Shown: positions 7,346-15,001 of the stretch, piece by piece
How positions within the stretch are numbered: the first letter of the stretch is position 1
Layout of the letters: each line of letters starts with the position of its first letter
Assembly: GCA_052144935.1 (NCBI GenBank)
Contig: JBKQPR010000183.1
Span: 1 to 26,797, forward strand
Direction: 5' to 3'
DNA from: JOPF133 sp052144935
Lineage (GTDB): Bacteria; Acidobacteriota; Terriglobia; Bryobacterales; Bryobacteraceae
DNA: 26,797 bases
Translations under genes and position numbers: made by a program
Notes under the pieces: model-generated
The model's database searches: none
What the model was told of the DNA's origin: nothing
The model's input: only the letters and a program-made list of their open reading frames with translations

Positions 7346-9018
7346 GAGAAGCCGGCGGCGAGGCCGCTGCGCTTCAGCATCCACGCGCCCGACGGAGCCA
7401 CTGGCGTGGTGAGCCGCCCGGCCATTTCGCCGGACGGGGAGAACGTGGTGTTCAACGCCGTCGCCGGCGGGGAAACGCACCTCTATTTGAACAGCCTGGC
7501 CACCGGTCTGACCCGGCAGCTCGCCGGAACAGAGGGCGGAGGCTCGGCAACCTGGTCTTTCGATAGCCGGGCCCTCCTGCTGTCCCGGGGAACGGATCCC
7601 CTAGGGGCTGCCCTCGTTCGCATGGACCTGAGCGGCGCCCCACCGCAGCCGCTGGCCCTTCCGTTTCAGCCTTCCGCGCTGCAGGATTGGGGGCCGGAAG
7701 GCGTTGTCTCGGGCCGAAGGGACGGCGGCTTGTATTGGTTTCAACCCGATGGTAGCGGCGTACGGCAGTTGCGGGCTCCGGGTCCCGAGCAGGCCGGGGG
7801 AATTAGAGCGCCTTCGCTGATTCCCGGCAGCCGCTGGCTGATCTACAACAGCCGCAAGGTGGGTAGCGGCATCGCCACTCCGACCGCCATTCACCTGGCG
7901 TCGCTGGACGGAAAGACGGACCGGTTGCTGTTCACCACGGATTCGAATTACGGGTTCTACGCGGCGCCGGGATACATCCTGTACCTGCAAGGCACCGCGC
8001 TGATGGCCAGACCTCTCGATCCGAAGTCCGGCCAGTTGCGGGGCGAAGCCCTGAGCGTGGTGGAAGGGGTGGGAGACTTCTCAACCTCCGCTAATGGAGT
8101 GTTGGCGTATCGTCCGGGGACGGCCGCCGCGGATAGCCAGCTCACCTGGTTCGATCGCAGCGGCAACAACCTCGGCGCCGTGGGCAGCCCCGCGGAATTC
8201 AGCAGCCCGGCGCTTTCGCCGGACGGCAATCGCGTGGCGGCGGGCATCCGCGATCCGGCCGCCAAGACTCGCGATATCTGGGTGCTCGACCTGAGCCGCG
8301 GCAGCCAATCGAAACTCACCTTCGACCCCAAGGACGATCTGAGCGCCACCTGGTCCCCGGACGGCTCGCGGATCGCCTTCACCTCGGACCGCCGCGGCGC
8401 CCGCGACCTGTATGTCAAGAGCGCTTCCGGCACCGGAGACGACGAATTGCTGTTGGAGTCCAAACTCGATAAGAATATCGAGGCTTGGTCGCCCGACGGC
8501 CGCACGCTGATCTACAACCAAGCCAGTCACGATCTATGGACGTGGTCTTTCGATACGCGCAAAGCGCAGCCGTTCCTGCCAGGCAAGTCCGTCGCCCTTC
8601 ATGGGCGCTTCTCGCCCGATGGCAAATGGGTGGCCTACACCTCGTACGAGTCCGGGCGGCCGAGATTTATGTCCGGCCTTTTGCGGATGCTTCCACCAGC
8701 GCGCAGGGACAGTGGCTGGTCTCGAGCGGAGGCGGCGTACAGCCCCAATGGCGGGGCGACGGCAAGGAACTGTTTTACACTTCGCTGGCGCAGCCGCCGC
8801 AAATCATGGCCCTGGATATCGAGGAGAGGAACGGCGCCATCCTGCACGGCACCCCGCACGCGCTCTTCGACGCGCGTATCCCCCCAGGTGTCGGGCGCAA
8901 CCGATGGGTGGCCTCGCGGGACGGAAAGAGGTTCCTGCTGGTGGTGCCGGTGGGGAATGAGCTGCCAACCAGGATCGAGGTGGTTCTGAACTGGCCCTCG
9001 CTGCTGCGGAAGCCGTAG
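7346..9018 (+). pseudogene. Headless, frameshifted kinase-type beta-propeller
   Basis: From about 7346 the plus strand encodes EKPAARPLRFSIHAPDG, the segment that normally follows the membrane helix in these kinases, and then a long propeller with repeated SPDG blades (SRPAISPDGENVVF, ATWSPDGSRIAFTSDRRG, RFSPDGKWVAYTSYESGR). The kinase domain, linker and TM helix are missing. The open frame extends back to 6986 but there only mirrors the minus-strand tail gene. A one-base deletion at about 8656-8661 breaks the frame: after ESGR the expected AEIYVRPF continues in the next frame, through DGKELFY and DGKRFLLVVP, to a TAG at 9016-9018. Both the 5' truncation and the frameshift argue for a pseudogene; the frameshift alone could be an assembly error. 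Confidence 0.75.
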
Positions 9019-9337
9019 GCCAACGCTGGTGCGCCGTTCGACCAGGTCTTCGACCGCGAGATAGCGTGCTTCTTGCGAGGAACCGCTCTCTTACGTTCGC
9101 GGCTCCGATCTGAGCCGCGAACGTCAGAGAGCGGTTTCGGAATCGCACCGAACCACACGGCCGGAAACCTAGCGTTGCCGGTGGTCACTCGCGAGTAGTC
9201 GCGCAGCGTTTAGGAATGGGTCCCGGACACGGCCTCGTGACCGGACAGAAAACGGGCGTATCGAGAAAGTGGCCTTTGATCTGCCCGTGGCGGTCGCGTC
9301 GCGCAAAACGACCGTTTCCGAGACGTGGCGTGGGATT
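9019..9337. other. Gene-free stretch with a long hairpin
   Basis: No credible gene is seen between the propeller relic and the toxin gene. The only clear structure is the hairpin at 9081-9136. Confidence 0.6.
9081..9136. repeat. 25-bp inverted-repeat hairpin, dispersed element family copy
   Basis: Left arm 9081-9105 (begins AACCGCTC, ends CGCGGCTC) and right arm 9112-9136 are complementary at 24 of 25 positions around a 6-base loop. The same 25-base arm occurs singly at 16799-16823 (inverted) and 20296-20320, each matching this left arm at 22 of 25 positions. This copy is the only complete hairpin. It may act as a bidirectional terminator or be a REP/MITE-like repeat. Confidence 0.8.
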
Positions 9338-9649
9338 TTATTCCCGGCCCCGCAGAATCGCGGCCATAATCCGCGGACTTCGGCGGCCATGCAGAACGGC
9401 GATCACAAGGAGCGGGCTTTCATCCGGAGCATAGGCGACGAGGTAATCGCGCACCGTTATAAACCGCAAAGGCCGCGAAGTAAGATCGGGCCGCCGCCGG
9501 CCCTGGCGGGGAAACGGCGCGAGCTTGCCAATAGCTTTGTAAATGTCCTCGCGCACCCGGTCGGCGGCATTCGGATTGTCTTCAGCGATGAATTCCCAAA
9601 TATCGTCAAGATCGGTGTAGGCTTCCGGATGAAGAACGTAGCCGCTCAT
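9338..9649 (-). CDS. RelE/ParE-family toxin
   Basis: A 103-residue protein with the RelE/ParE fold pattern: an N-terminal YVLHPEAYTDLDDIWEFIAED helix pair, a PNAADRV helix, the KLAPFPRQGRRRPDL segment, the RFITVRDYLVAYAPD strands and VIAVLHGRRSP near the end. ParE members poison DNA gyrase and RelE members cleave mRNA at the ribosome; the long helix pair and HGRRSP end favour the ParE side. The gene overlaps the antitoxin by four bases (ATGA), so the two are translationally coupled. The TA promoter lies upstream of the antitoxin. Confidence 0.88.
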   Translation of the reverse strand: MSGYVLHPEAYTDLDDIWEFIAEDNPNAADRVREDIYKAIGKLAPFPRQGRRRPDLTSRPLRFITVRDYLVAYAPDESPLLVIAVLHGRRSPRIMAAILRGRE

Positions 9650-9894
9650 GATTGAGAGGCGCGGCGCTCCTGGCTCTTGCGGCGAAGACGTTCAAAGGCT
9701 TCCTCGCCGTCGATAGGCTTGACCCGGCCGCTCTTGACGTCGTCGTAGCGGCTGTCGAGCATATGGCGCACTTCTGCCACTTCCGCCAAATAACCTGCCA
9801 TCGCGTCTTCAACCAGGTCGTCAGCCGGCCGACCGCTTTGAGAGACCAGTTCGTTCAGGCGGGATTCGGTTTCGGGTGTGAGATGTACTTCCAT
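9646..9894 (-). CDS. ParD-like ribbon-helix-helix antitoxin
   Basis: An 82-residue protein starting MEVHLTPETESRLNELVSQS, a ribbon-helix-helix type N-terminus, followed by a charged C-terminal tail (EEAFERLRRKSQERR) of the sort that wraps a ParE toxin. It precedes the toxin and overlaps it by four bases. The ATG at 9894 was chosen because a strong promoter ends just before it and residues encoded further upstream in the open frame match antisense of fabZ. It should bind its own promoter and repress the pair. Confidence 0.85.
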   Translation of the reverse strand: MEVHLTPETESRLNELVSQSGRPADDLVEDAMAGYLAEVAEVRHMLDSRYDDVKSGRVKPIDGEEAFERLRRKSQERRASQS

Positions 9895-9900
9895 GCCGCC

Positions 9901-9929
9901 AGTGTATGCTTCGTCAGCAGTCCTGTCAA
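9901..9929 (-). promoter_or_regulatory. Promoter of the ParD/ParE-like module
   Basis: Reading the minus strand, TTGACA (9929-9924) and TACACT (9906-9901) are separated by exactly 17 bp. The -10 ends six bases before the antitoxin ATG, so transcription is predicted to begin at or next to the start codon, giving a leaderless or nearly leaderless mRNA. Confidence 0.65.
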
Positions 9930-9944
9930 CGCCGTCCTTGCCCT

Positions 9945-9968
9945 GTTCCGGGGTTCCGGGGTTCCGGG
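9945..9968 (+). repeat. Three tandem copies of an 8-bp unit
   Basis: GTTCCGGG is repeated perfectly three times, at 9945-9952, 9953-9960 and 9961-9968, between the divergent antitoxin and fabZ genes. Slippage could change the copy number. Confidence 0.85.
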
Positions 9969-10015
9969 GCGCCAGCCGATGCCCCCTCCGCACACGTGCG
10001 ATAATAAGCCGTTCC

Positions 10016-10492
10016 ATGCTGGACATCAACGACATCCGCGCGATTCTGCCGCATCGGTATCCATTTCTTCTGGTGGACCGCATTGTGGAATTGGAGCCCG
10101 AACGCATCGTCGGGATCAAGAACGTCACCGCCAACGAACCCTTCTTCAACGGCCATTTCCCCGATTTCCCGGTGATGCCCGGCGTGCTCATCATCGAGGC
10201 CATGGCCCAAACCGCCGGCGTGCTGGTGCTCAAGACCATCGCGGATCGCGCCAGCAAACTGGTTCTGCTGGTGGCGATCGAGAATGCCCGCTTCCGGCGG
10301 CCGGTGGTCCCGGGCGATTCCCTCCGCATGGAGATGAAGGTCATCAAGCGCAAGGCCAGCGTGGCCAAAATGGCCGGTGTGGCCACCGTGGATGGCCTGG
10401 TAGTGGCCGAGGCCGAAGTCATGTGCAAGCTCGCGGATAAGGAAGAAAAACCGGCCGTTCCCGTCCCCGCCCCCGAACCCGCCTCCACTTAG
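10016..10492 (+). CDS. fabZ: 3-hydroxyacyl-ACP dehydratase FabZ
   Basis: A 158-residue hot-dog-fold dehydratase that removes water from 3-hydroxyacyl-ACP in type II fatty acid synthesis. It carries the IRAILPHRYPFLLVDRI opening and the active-site helix NGHFPDFPVMPGVLIIEAMAQ with catalytic H47 and E61, spaced 14 residues apart as in E. coli. The frame is open from 9878, but family length and the LDINDI N-terminus select ATG 10016. A GATAAT sequence at 10000-10005 may be its -10. It is the first gene of a lipid A operon: it shares 3-hydroxyacyl-ACP with LpxA, whose gene starts three bases later, so the pair balances phospholipid and lipid A supply. Confidence 0.96.
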   Translation: MLDINDIRAILPHRYPFLLVDRIVELEPERIVGIKNVTANEPFFNGHFPDFPVMPGVLIIEAMAQTAGVLVLKTIADRASKLVLLVAIENARFRRPVVPGDSLRMEMKVIKRKASVAKMAGVATVDGLVVAEAEVMCKLADKEEKPAVPVPAPEPAST

Positions 10493-10495
10493 CCA

Positions 10496-11272
10496 ATGCC
10501 CATCCATCCGACCGCCATCGTGGACCCACTGGCGCGGATCGCGGAGAGCGCCGGGATCGGCCCCTACTCCATCGTCGGCGCGGAAGTGGAAATCGGCCCC
10601 CGCACCCGCCTGATGGCCCACAACTACCTGGAAGGCCCCACCTCGATCGGCGAGGACAATCTCTTCTTCCCGTTCAGCAGCGTGGGCGTGGCCTCCCAGG
10701 ATCTGAAGTACAAGGGCGAGCGCGCCGAGACCCGCATCGGCCACCGCAACCGCATCCGCGAATTCGTCACCATCCATCGCGGCACCCAGGGCGGAGGCCT
10801 GGTCACCAGCATCGGCAGCGACAACCTGCTGATGGTCTACTCCCACGTGGCCCACGACGTCCGCATCGGCGACCATGTCATCCTGGGCAACAGCGTCGGC
10901 TTGGCTGGCCACGTGGTCATCGAGGACTGGGCCGACCTCGGCCCGTATACCGGCGTCCACCAGTTTTGCCGCATCGGCCGCCACGCCTTCATCGGCCCCT
11001 ACAGCGTGATCAAGCAGGATATCCTGCCGTTCTCCCTCACCAGCGCCAAGCCGGAAGTGGAGGTCTTCGGCGCCAACAGCATTGGTCTCGGGCGCCGCGG
11101 CTTCGAAAAACCGGTCATCGAATCGCTGCAAACCGCCTTCCGCCTGCTCACGCGCTCGCAGCTCAATACCTCGCAGGCCATCGACCGCATCCGCGCCGAG
11201 GTCCTGTCGTGCCCGGAGATCGAGGAGCTGATCCAATTCATCCGCTCCTCCGAACGAGGCGTCGTGAAGTAG
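10496..11272 (+). CDS. lpxA: Acyl-ACP--UDP-N-acetylglucosamine O-acyltransferase LpxA
   Basis: A 258-residue left-handed beta-helix acyltransferase catalysing the first step of lipid A synthesis, transfer of a 3-hydroxyacyl chain from ACP to UDP-GlcNAc. Hexapeptide repeats run from residue 2 to about 175 (IHPTAIVDPLARI, IGPYSIVG, IGDHVILGN). The catalytic histidine is H120 in YSHVAHD (H125 in E. coli), and the HQFCRIGRHAFIG segment and VFGANSIGLGRRGF helix are conserved. It starts three bases after the fabZ stop and ends directly before the lpxI ATG, so the three genes are cotranscribed. Because a sugar-nucleotide-type oxidoreductase follows in the cluster, use of a 3-amino acceptor is possible but cannot be judged from sequence. 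Confidence 0.96.
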   Translation: MPIHPTAIVDPLARIAESAGIGPYSIVGAEVEIGPRTRLMAHNYLEGPTSIGEDNLFFPFSSVGVASQDLKYKGERAETRIGHRNRIREFVTIHRGTQGGGLVTSIGSDNLLMVYSHVAHDVRIGDHVILGNSVGLAGHVVIEDWADLGPYTGVHQFCRIGRHAFIGPYSVIKQDILPFSLTSAKPEVEVFGANSIGLGRRGFEKPVIESLQTAFRLLTRSQLNTSQAIDRIRAEVLSCPEIEELIQFIRSSERGVVK

Positions 11273-12076
11273 ATGCGCTACGGGTTGATTGCCGGAAACG
11301 GCCGTTTCCCGCTGCTGGCGCTGGAGAGTGCCGCCCGGCTGGGCCATCAGGTCACCGTGATCGCGATCGAGGAGGAGGCCTCCCCGGAAGTCGCCTCCCG
11401 CGCCGGGCGCTGCCACTGGATCTCTCTCGGGGAACTCAGCCGGCTGATCGACATCCTCAAGCAGGAGGGCATCACCGAAGTGGTCATGTGCGGGCAGGTG
11501 AAGCACGCCAAAATCTTCTCCAACATCCGTCCCGATTGGCGGCTCCTCAAGCTGCTGGCCGCGCTGCCTTCGAAGAACACCGACGGCCTGATCGGCGGCG
11601 TCGTGAAAATCCTGGAGGACGAAGGCATTCACCTGCGCGATTCCACGGCCTTGCTGAAGCCCATGCTGGCCAGCCCCGGCGCCATGACCCGCCGCAAGCC
11701 CGGCAAGGAGGAACAGTCCGATATCGATTACGGCCGGCGGGTGGCTCACGCGCTGGCGGGCTTCGACGTGGGGCAGAGCGTGGCCATCTGCGAGCGCGCG
11801 TCGGTGGCCGTGGAAGCCATGGAGGGCACCGACGCCATGCTGCGCCGCGCCGCCGGCCTGGTCGCGGGGCGCCGTCTTACACTGGTAAAGGTGGCCCGCC
11901 GCCGCGAGCATCTGCTCTTCGACGTTCCCGTGGTGGGGCTGGACACCATCCCCGTGATGCGCGAAACCGGAACCACCGCGCTGGCCATCGAAGCCGGCCG
12001 CACCCTGATGCTCGACCGGGAAAGGATGATCGAGGACGCCAACGATGCGGACATCGCGGTCGTGGGTCTCACATGA
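11273..12076 (+). CDS. lpxI: UDP-2,3-diacylglucosamine diphosphatase LpxI
   Basis: A 267-residue member of the DUF1009/LpxI family, the enzyme that hydrolyses UDP-2,3-diacylglucosamine to lipid X in bacteria lacking LpxH. Family features visible are MRYGLIAGNGRFPLLALE at the N-terminus, VVMCGQVKHAKIF, the LIGGVVKILEDEGI segment and, near the C-terminus, VVGLDTIPVMRETG and TALAIEAGRTLML. It begins at the base after the lpxA stop (TAGATG). lpxB and lpxD are not in this window. A 120-bp hairpin repeat starts five bases after its stop. Confidence 0.94.
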   Translation: MRYGLIAGNGRFPLLALESAARLGHQVTVIAIEEEASPEVASRAGRCHWISLGELSRLIDILKQEGITEVVMCGQVKHAKIFSNIRPDWRLLKLLAALPSKNTDGLIGGVVKILEDEGIHLRDSTALLKPMLASPGAMTRRKPGKEEQSDIDYGRRVAHALAGFDVGQSVAICERASVAVEAMEGTDAMLRRAAGLVAGRRLTLVKVARRREHLLFDVPVVGLDTIPVMRETGTTALAIEAGRTLMLDRERMIEDANDADIAVVGLT

Positions 12077-12080
12077 CGGG

Positions 12081-12200
12081 GGGCTCTGGAATTCACCGCG
12101 GAGACGCAGAGGACACGAAGAAAGCGCGGAGAAATCCAAAGAATGTGTTCTCCGCGCTTTCTCTGCGTTCTCCGCGTCTCCGCGGTGAATTCCAGAGCCC
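12081..12200. repeat. 120-bp hairpin repeat, copy 1 (CGCGGAGACG type)
   Basis: A near-perfect inverted repeat whose outer arms begin GGGCTCTGGAATTCACCGCG and end with its complement at 12200. Inner parts of the arms carry CGCGGAGACGC and AAAGCGCGGAGAA, with a 14-base unpaired centre and a small internal bulge. A related shorter copy lies at 22154-22248. It occupies the whole lpxI to oxidoreductase gap and may modulate operon transcription. The purine-rich CGGAGACGCGGAG style recurs in REP-like elements of many soil bacteria. Confidence 0.85.
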
Positions 12201-12217
12201 CAACCCAATCCCGAACC

Positions 12218-13186
12218 ATGCCTAAACCTCGCCTAGCTGTCGTTGGCGCCGGAGCCTTCGGGCGGAATCACTGCCGCGTGATCCACGAATCCGAGCGCGC
12301 CGAGTTGGTCGCCGTGGTGGACACGGATGCCGCCCGCGCCGCCGAATCCGCGGCCCTCTATCAGGCGCTGGCCCTCACCAATGCGGCCGATCTGGCCGGC
12401 CAGGTGGATGCCGCCATTGTCGCCGTCCCCACCGTGGCGCACGAAGAGGTCGCCTGCCTGCTTCTGGAAGCCGGCATCGACGTGCTGGTGGAAAAGCCCA
12501 TCGCGCCGGACGCCGCCGCCGCCGATCGCATGATCGAAACCGCCGCGCGGGGCGCCCCCGGGGCCCGCCGCCTCCTCCAGGTGGGCCACCTGGAGCGCTT
12601 CAACCCCGCGGTCGTCGAGCTGGAGCGCCGCGCCGCCCTGCCCCTGTTTTTCGAGATCCACCGCATGAACCTGTTCAGCCCCCGCAGCCTGGATGTGGAT
12701 GTGGTGCTCGACCTGATGATTCACGACGTGAACGTGGTGCTGGCGCTGGCCGGCTGCCAGCCCAACGAGATCCGCGCGGCGGGCATCTCGATTCTTTCCG
12801 GGAAGGTGGACATCGCCAATGTCCGGCTGCAATTTCCCAACGGCTGCGTGGCCAATCTCACGGCCAGCCGCGTTTCGACCGAGCGCGTCCGCAAGCTGCG
12901 CCTGTTTCAGCCGCAACAGTACCTCTCGCTGGATTACGGCCGCCAGGACCTGGCGGTCTTCTCGGTGCGCCAGGGGCAGATCGGTTTCGAGCAGGCGCCG
13001 GTCGTCAAGGCCGAACCGCTCAAGCTGCAACTGGACGCCTTTTTGGATTCGCTCGAAACCCGCAGTTTGCCGAAATGCGATGGCCAGTCCGCGCGTCAAA
13101 CTCTAGCGGTAGCTCTCTTAATTCTTGATAAGATTAAGGAGCACTCGGAAATAGTCTCGCGGACCCTGGCTGGATGGAAACCGTAG
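12218..13186 (+). CDS. Gfo/Idh/MocA-family oxidoreductase
   Basis: A 322-residue NAD(P)-dependent sugar (nucleotide) oxidoreductase. The Rossmann motif VGAGAFGRNH lies at 9-18, the EKP motif with its catalytic lysine at 92-94, and the C-terminal alpha/beta domain contains DLMIHDVNVVLALAG, whose histidine is typical of the active site. The upstream frame runs through the hairpin repeat, so ATG 12218 is the start. Its place behind fabZ-lpxA-lpxI suggests an envelope sugar role. A comparable neighbour, GnnA, oxidises UDP-GlcNAc at C3 for 3-amino lipid A in some bacteria, but the partner aminotransferase GnnB (DegT family) is not seen here, so that assignment stays open. It overlaps the next gene by 13 bases. 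Confidence 0.85.
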   Translation: MPKPRLAVVGAGAFGRNHCRVIHESERAELVAVVDTDAARAAESAALYQALALTNAADLAGQVDAAIVAVPTVAHEEVACLLLEAGIDVLVEKPIAPDAAAADRMIETAARGAPGARRLLQVGHLERFNPAVVELERRAALPLFFEIHRMNLFSPRSLDVDVVLDLMIHDVNVVLALAGCQPNEIRAAGISILSGKVDIANVRLQFPNGCVANLTASRVSTERVRKLRLFQPQQYLSLDYGRQDLAVFSVRQGQIGFEQAPVVKAEPLKLQLDAFLDSLETRSLPKCDGQSARQTLAVALLILDKIKEHSEIVSRTLAGWKP

Positions 13187-14235
13187 TCTCACCTCCGGCG
13201 GACGCCGAATTGCAACTCCTCACGCAATGGGGCGATCCGATCGAGCGATCCCGCTCGCGGCTAGCCGCCCTACTATCGGTGTTGGCGCACGTGGTGCTGA
13301 TCACGGTGCTGATGTCGCTGCCCGCCGAGCTGACCGAACGGCCGCCCGAACGGCGGCTGGTGCGGCAGGTCACACCGCTGGTTGAGCCGCCTACGGAGCT
13401 GACCCAAAAGGCCCCCAATAAAGGCAAGGTAAGCAAGCAGTTCACCGCCGCGGAGCTGGCCCCGCGGCCGCGCATCCAAAGCCCCCCCGGAGCGCCCTCC
13501 GCGCCGCGCACTCCGGCGCCCGCCCCATTGCCTCCGGCGCCCAAGCAGGTTGCCGCCGCGCCCCCGCCTCCACTGCCCGAGCCGCCCAAAGTCGACGCCA
13601 CCCCCAAGGAACTGCCTCGCCCCGCGATCCCGCCGGGCCCGGCGGGCGCCCCCACCCTTCCGCCACAGATCCAGGCCGAGGAGAATAAACCCAAATCGCC
13701 GTTCGAGAGTCCCAGCGGCCCTCCGCCGCCCCTTCCCAATGCCCACTCGCCTTTCGGCAACCCTGTGGAGGAAGCCCTGAAGCAGGTGACGCACACTCCG
13801 GACGGACGCCTGATCGTGGGAGACAGTGGCATCTACGGTCCAGGCGGCCTCGGTCTGGGTATGCAGCAACCGCCCATGCTTGGCTCTCCGGGCAGCGCCG
13901 TGCAACTGCTCACCGACACCCAGGGCGTGGATTTCCGTCCCTACCTGATTCGCGTGCTCAACTCGGTGCGCCAGCACTGGATGGCGGTATTGCCCGAGAG
14001 CGTTACCAGGATGGGCCGCCGCGGGGCGGTGGAGATTCAATTCGCCATCGACCGCCAGGGCGGGGTGCCCAAGCTGGTGATTGTCCCTGGAAGGAGCTCG
14101 GGCGCCGACGCCTTGGACAGGGCCGCGATTGCCGGCATCAGCGCCTCCGTGCCGTTCCCGCCCCTGCCTACCGATTTCAGAGGCGACCGGATTGTGCTGC
14201 AGTTCGACTTCGCGTATAACATGCCGAAGAGGTAA
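13174..14235 (+). CDS. TonB/TolA-like periplasm-spanning protein
   Basis: A 353-residue protein with a short cytoplasmic N-terminus, one membrane helix (about residues 29-49, LAALLSVLAHVVLITVLMSL), a long proline-rich stretch (about 80-215) suited to cross the periplasm, and a C-terminal TonB-type domain (about 255-353: FRPYLIRVLNSVRQHW, GAVEIQFAIDRQGGVPKLVI, SVPFPPLP). The helix carries S35 and H39 in an SxxxH pattern, the motif that couples TonB to ExbB/ExbD. No exbB or exbD gene is in the window. The start overlaps the preceding oxidoreductase by 13 bases, indicating translational coupling. TolA-like function cannot be excluded. Confidence 0.85.
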   Translation: METVVSPPADAELQLLTQWGDPIERSRSRLAALLSVLAHVVLITVLMSLPAELTERPPERRLVRQVTPLVEPPTELTQKAPNKGKVSKQFTAAELAPRPRIQSPPGAPSAPRTPAPAPLPPAPKQVAAAPPPPLPEPPKVDATPKELPRPAIPPGPAGAPTLPPQIQAEENKPKSPFESPSGPPPPLPNAHSPFGNPVEEALKQVTHTPDGRLIVGDSGIYGPGGLGLGMQQPPMLGSPGSAVQLLTDTQGVDFRPYLIRVLNSVRQHWMAVLPESVTRMGRRGAVEIQFAIDRQGGVPKLVIVPGRSSGADALDRAAIAGISASVPFPPLPTDFRGDRIVLQFDFAYNMPKR

Positions 14236-14577
14236 GGGTAAGGCAAAGGGCGCGCGCCGCCGGTGCGATGTGCTGCGGGATCTCCATGCGGCACACTGTG
14301 GGCATGCCCGCGAAACTCGCGGGAGGGGGCCACGTCCGCGACGGGCGGAATTCGCCAAGCACGGACCCCCTCCTTCCCCGAGGTCTACCGGCCGTTGACA
14401 AGGTCGAAAAACCCCCGCCGCTCATGCCCGGGTTGCCGCTTGCAGTGGGCCGCCCACTGGCCCGGTTTTTCATGAAATTCCGCGAGCCGCAGGCCCATCC
14501 CAACAGGCGAAAGCGCCAGGCGAAAGCGGCGGCCGAGTGGCCAGGCCGCGTAGCCGCCTAGCCGCCTAGACGGTGGA
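14236..14577. other. Gene-free GC-rich spacer
   Basis: Several short overlapping frames occur but none has a recognisable protein pattern or ribosome site. The only small structure is a repeat of TAGCCGCC near 14551-14573, just before the candidate RNA promoter. Confidence 0.5.
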
Positions 14578-14605
14578 TTGCAAAGCCGGAAGATTCGAGT
14601 ATAAT
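14578..14605 (+). promoter_or_regulatory. Strong sigma70-type promoter for candidate RNA
   Basis: TTGCAA (14578-14583) and a consensus TATAAT (14600-14605) are separated by 16 bp. A start at about 14612 would place the first base at the foot of a stable hairpin. No protein start codon follows in a sensible position. Confidence 0.65.
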
Positions 14606-14611
14606 TACTGG

Positions 14612-14800
14612 TAGCGAGGGCTGGTACGGCGATCCCCAGCCCTCGCTGCGGTAACTACCTGAGTCTCTTACGAGTCCACAGGAACATTACCGTGAAGCGC
14701 CCTACCAAGGGTAGAACGGCAGTCACCAGTAGTTGGATCATGGAGTGATCCTCCTTTCCGCTTCAATTGGAAGGCCCGGCCGGTTACCGGGCTTTCCTTC
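14612..14800 (+). ncRNA. Candidate structured small RNA (~190 nt)
   Basis: Between a near-consensus promoter and a terminator-like hairpin lies a stretch with no credible ORF but several helices. There is a 14-bp stem from 14611-14624 to 14636-14649 with an 11-base loop, a CGGTAA/TTACCG pairing, a CTACC/GGTAG hairpin, and GGATCA/TGATCC (14735-14740 and 14746-14751). The size is in the range of 6S RNA, but I could not recognise its conserved bubble, nor the signatures of SRP RNA, RNase P or tmRNA. An acidobacterial orphan RNA family, or an attenuated leader with terminator, are alternatives. Confidence 0.45.
14769..14797 (+). terminator. Terminator-like hairpin after the candidate RNA
   Basis: GGAAGGCCCG (14769-14778) pairs with CGGGCTTTCC (14788-14797) over 10 bp, including one G-T, around a 9-base loop. 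The T-rich part lies within and just after the 3' arm (CTTTCCTTC), so it is weaker than a textbook intrinsic terminator. Confidence 0.5.
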
Positions 14801-15001
14801 GATGAAGCACCCGCAAGGAACCCGCTCTCCCAACTTCCGCGGAAGGAAAGCTCATTGTAGCCGGATTCCACTCGGCCGCAAGCAACTGTTGAATTCCTGC
14901 GCCGCTCCCCCGCGGGGTTCGGCCCCGGGGTTCACAAGTCGCCCGAGACGCCCGAGATCCGCCCCTGCGCCACCGCTCCTTTTTCCGCTAGAATTGAAAC
15001 A

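Noticed and set aside
9926..12208. 760-codon minus-strand frame across fabZ-lpxA-lpxI
   Set aside because: Low-complexity H/D/A/G-rich antisense translation of three recognisable lipid A genes; no motif of its own.
14268..14561. Short plus-strand ORFs after the TonB-like gene
   Set aside because: Several overlapping frames of similar length in GC-rich DNA, no SD, no family pattern.
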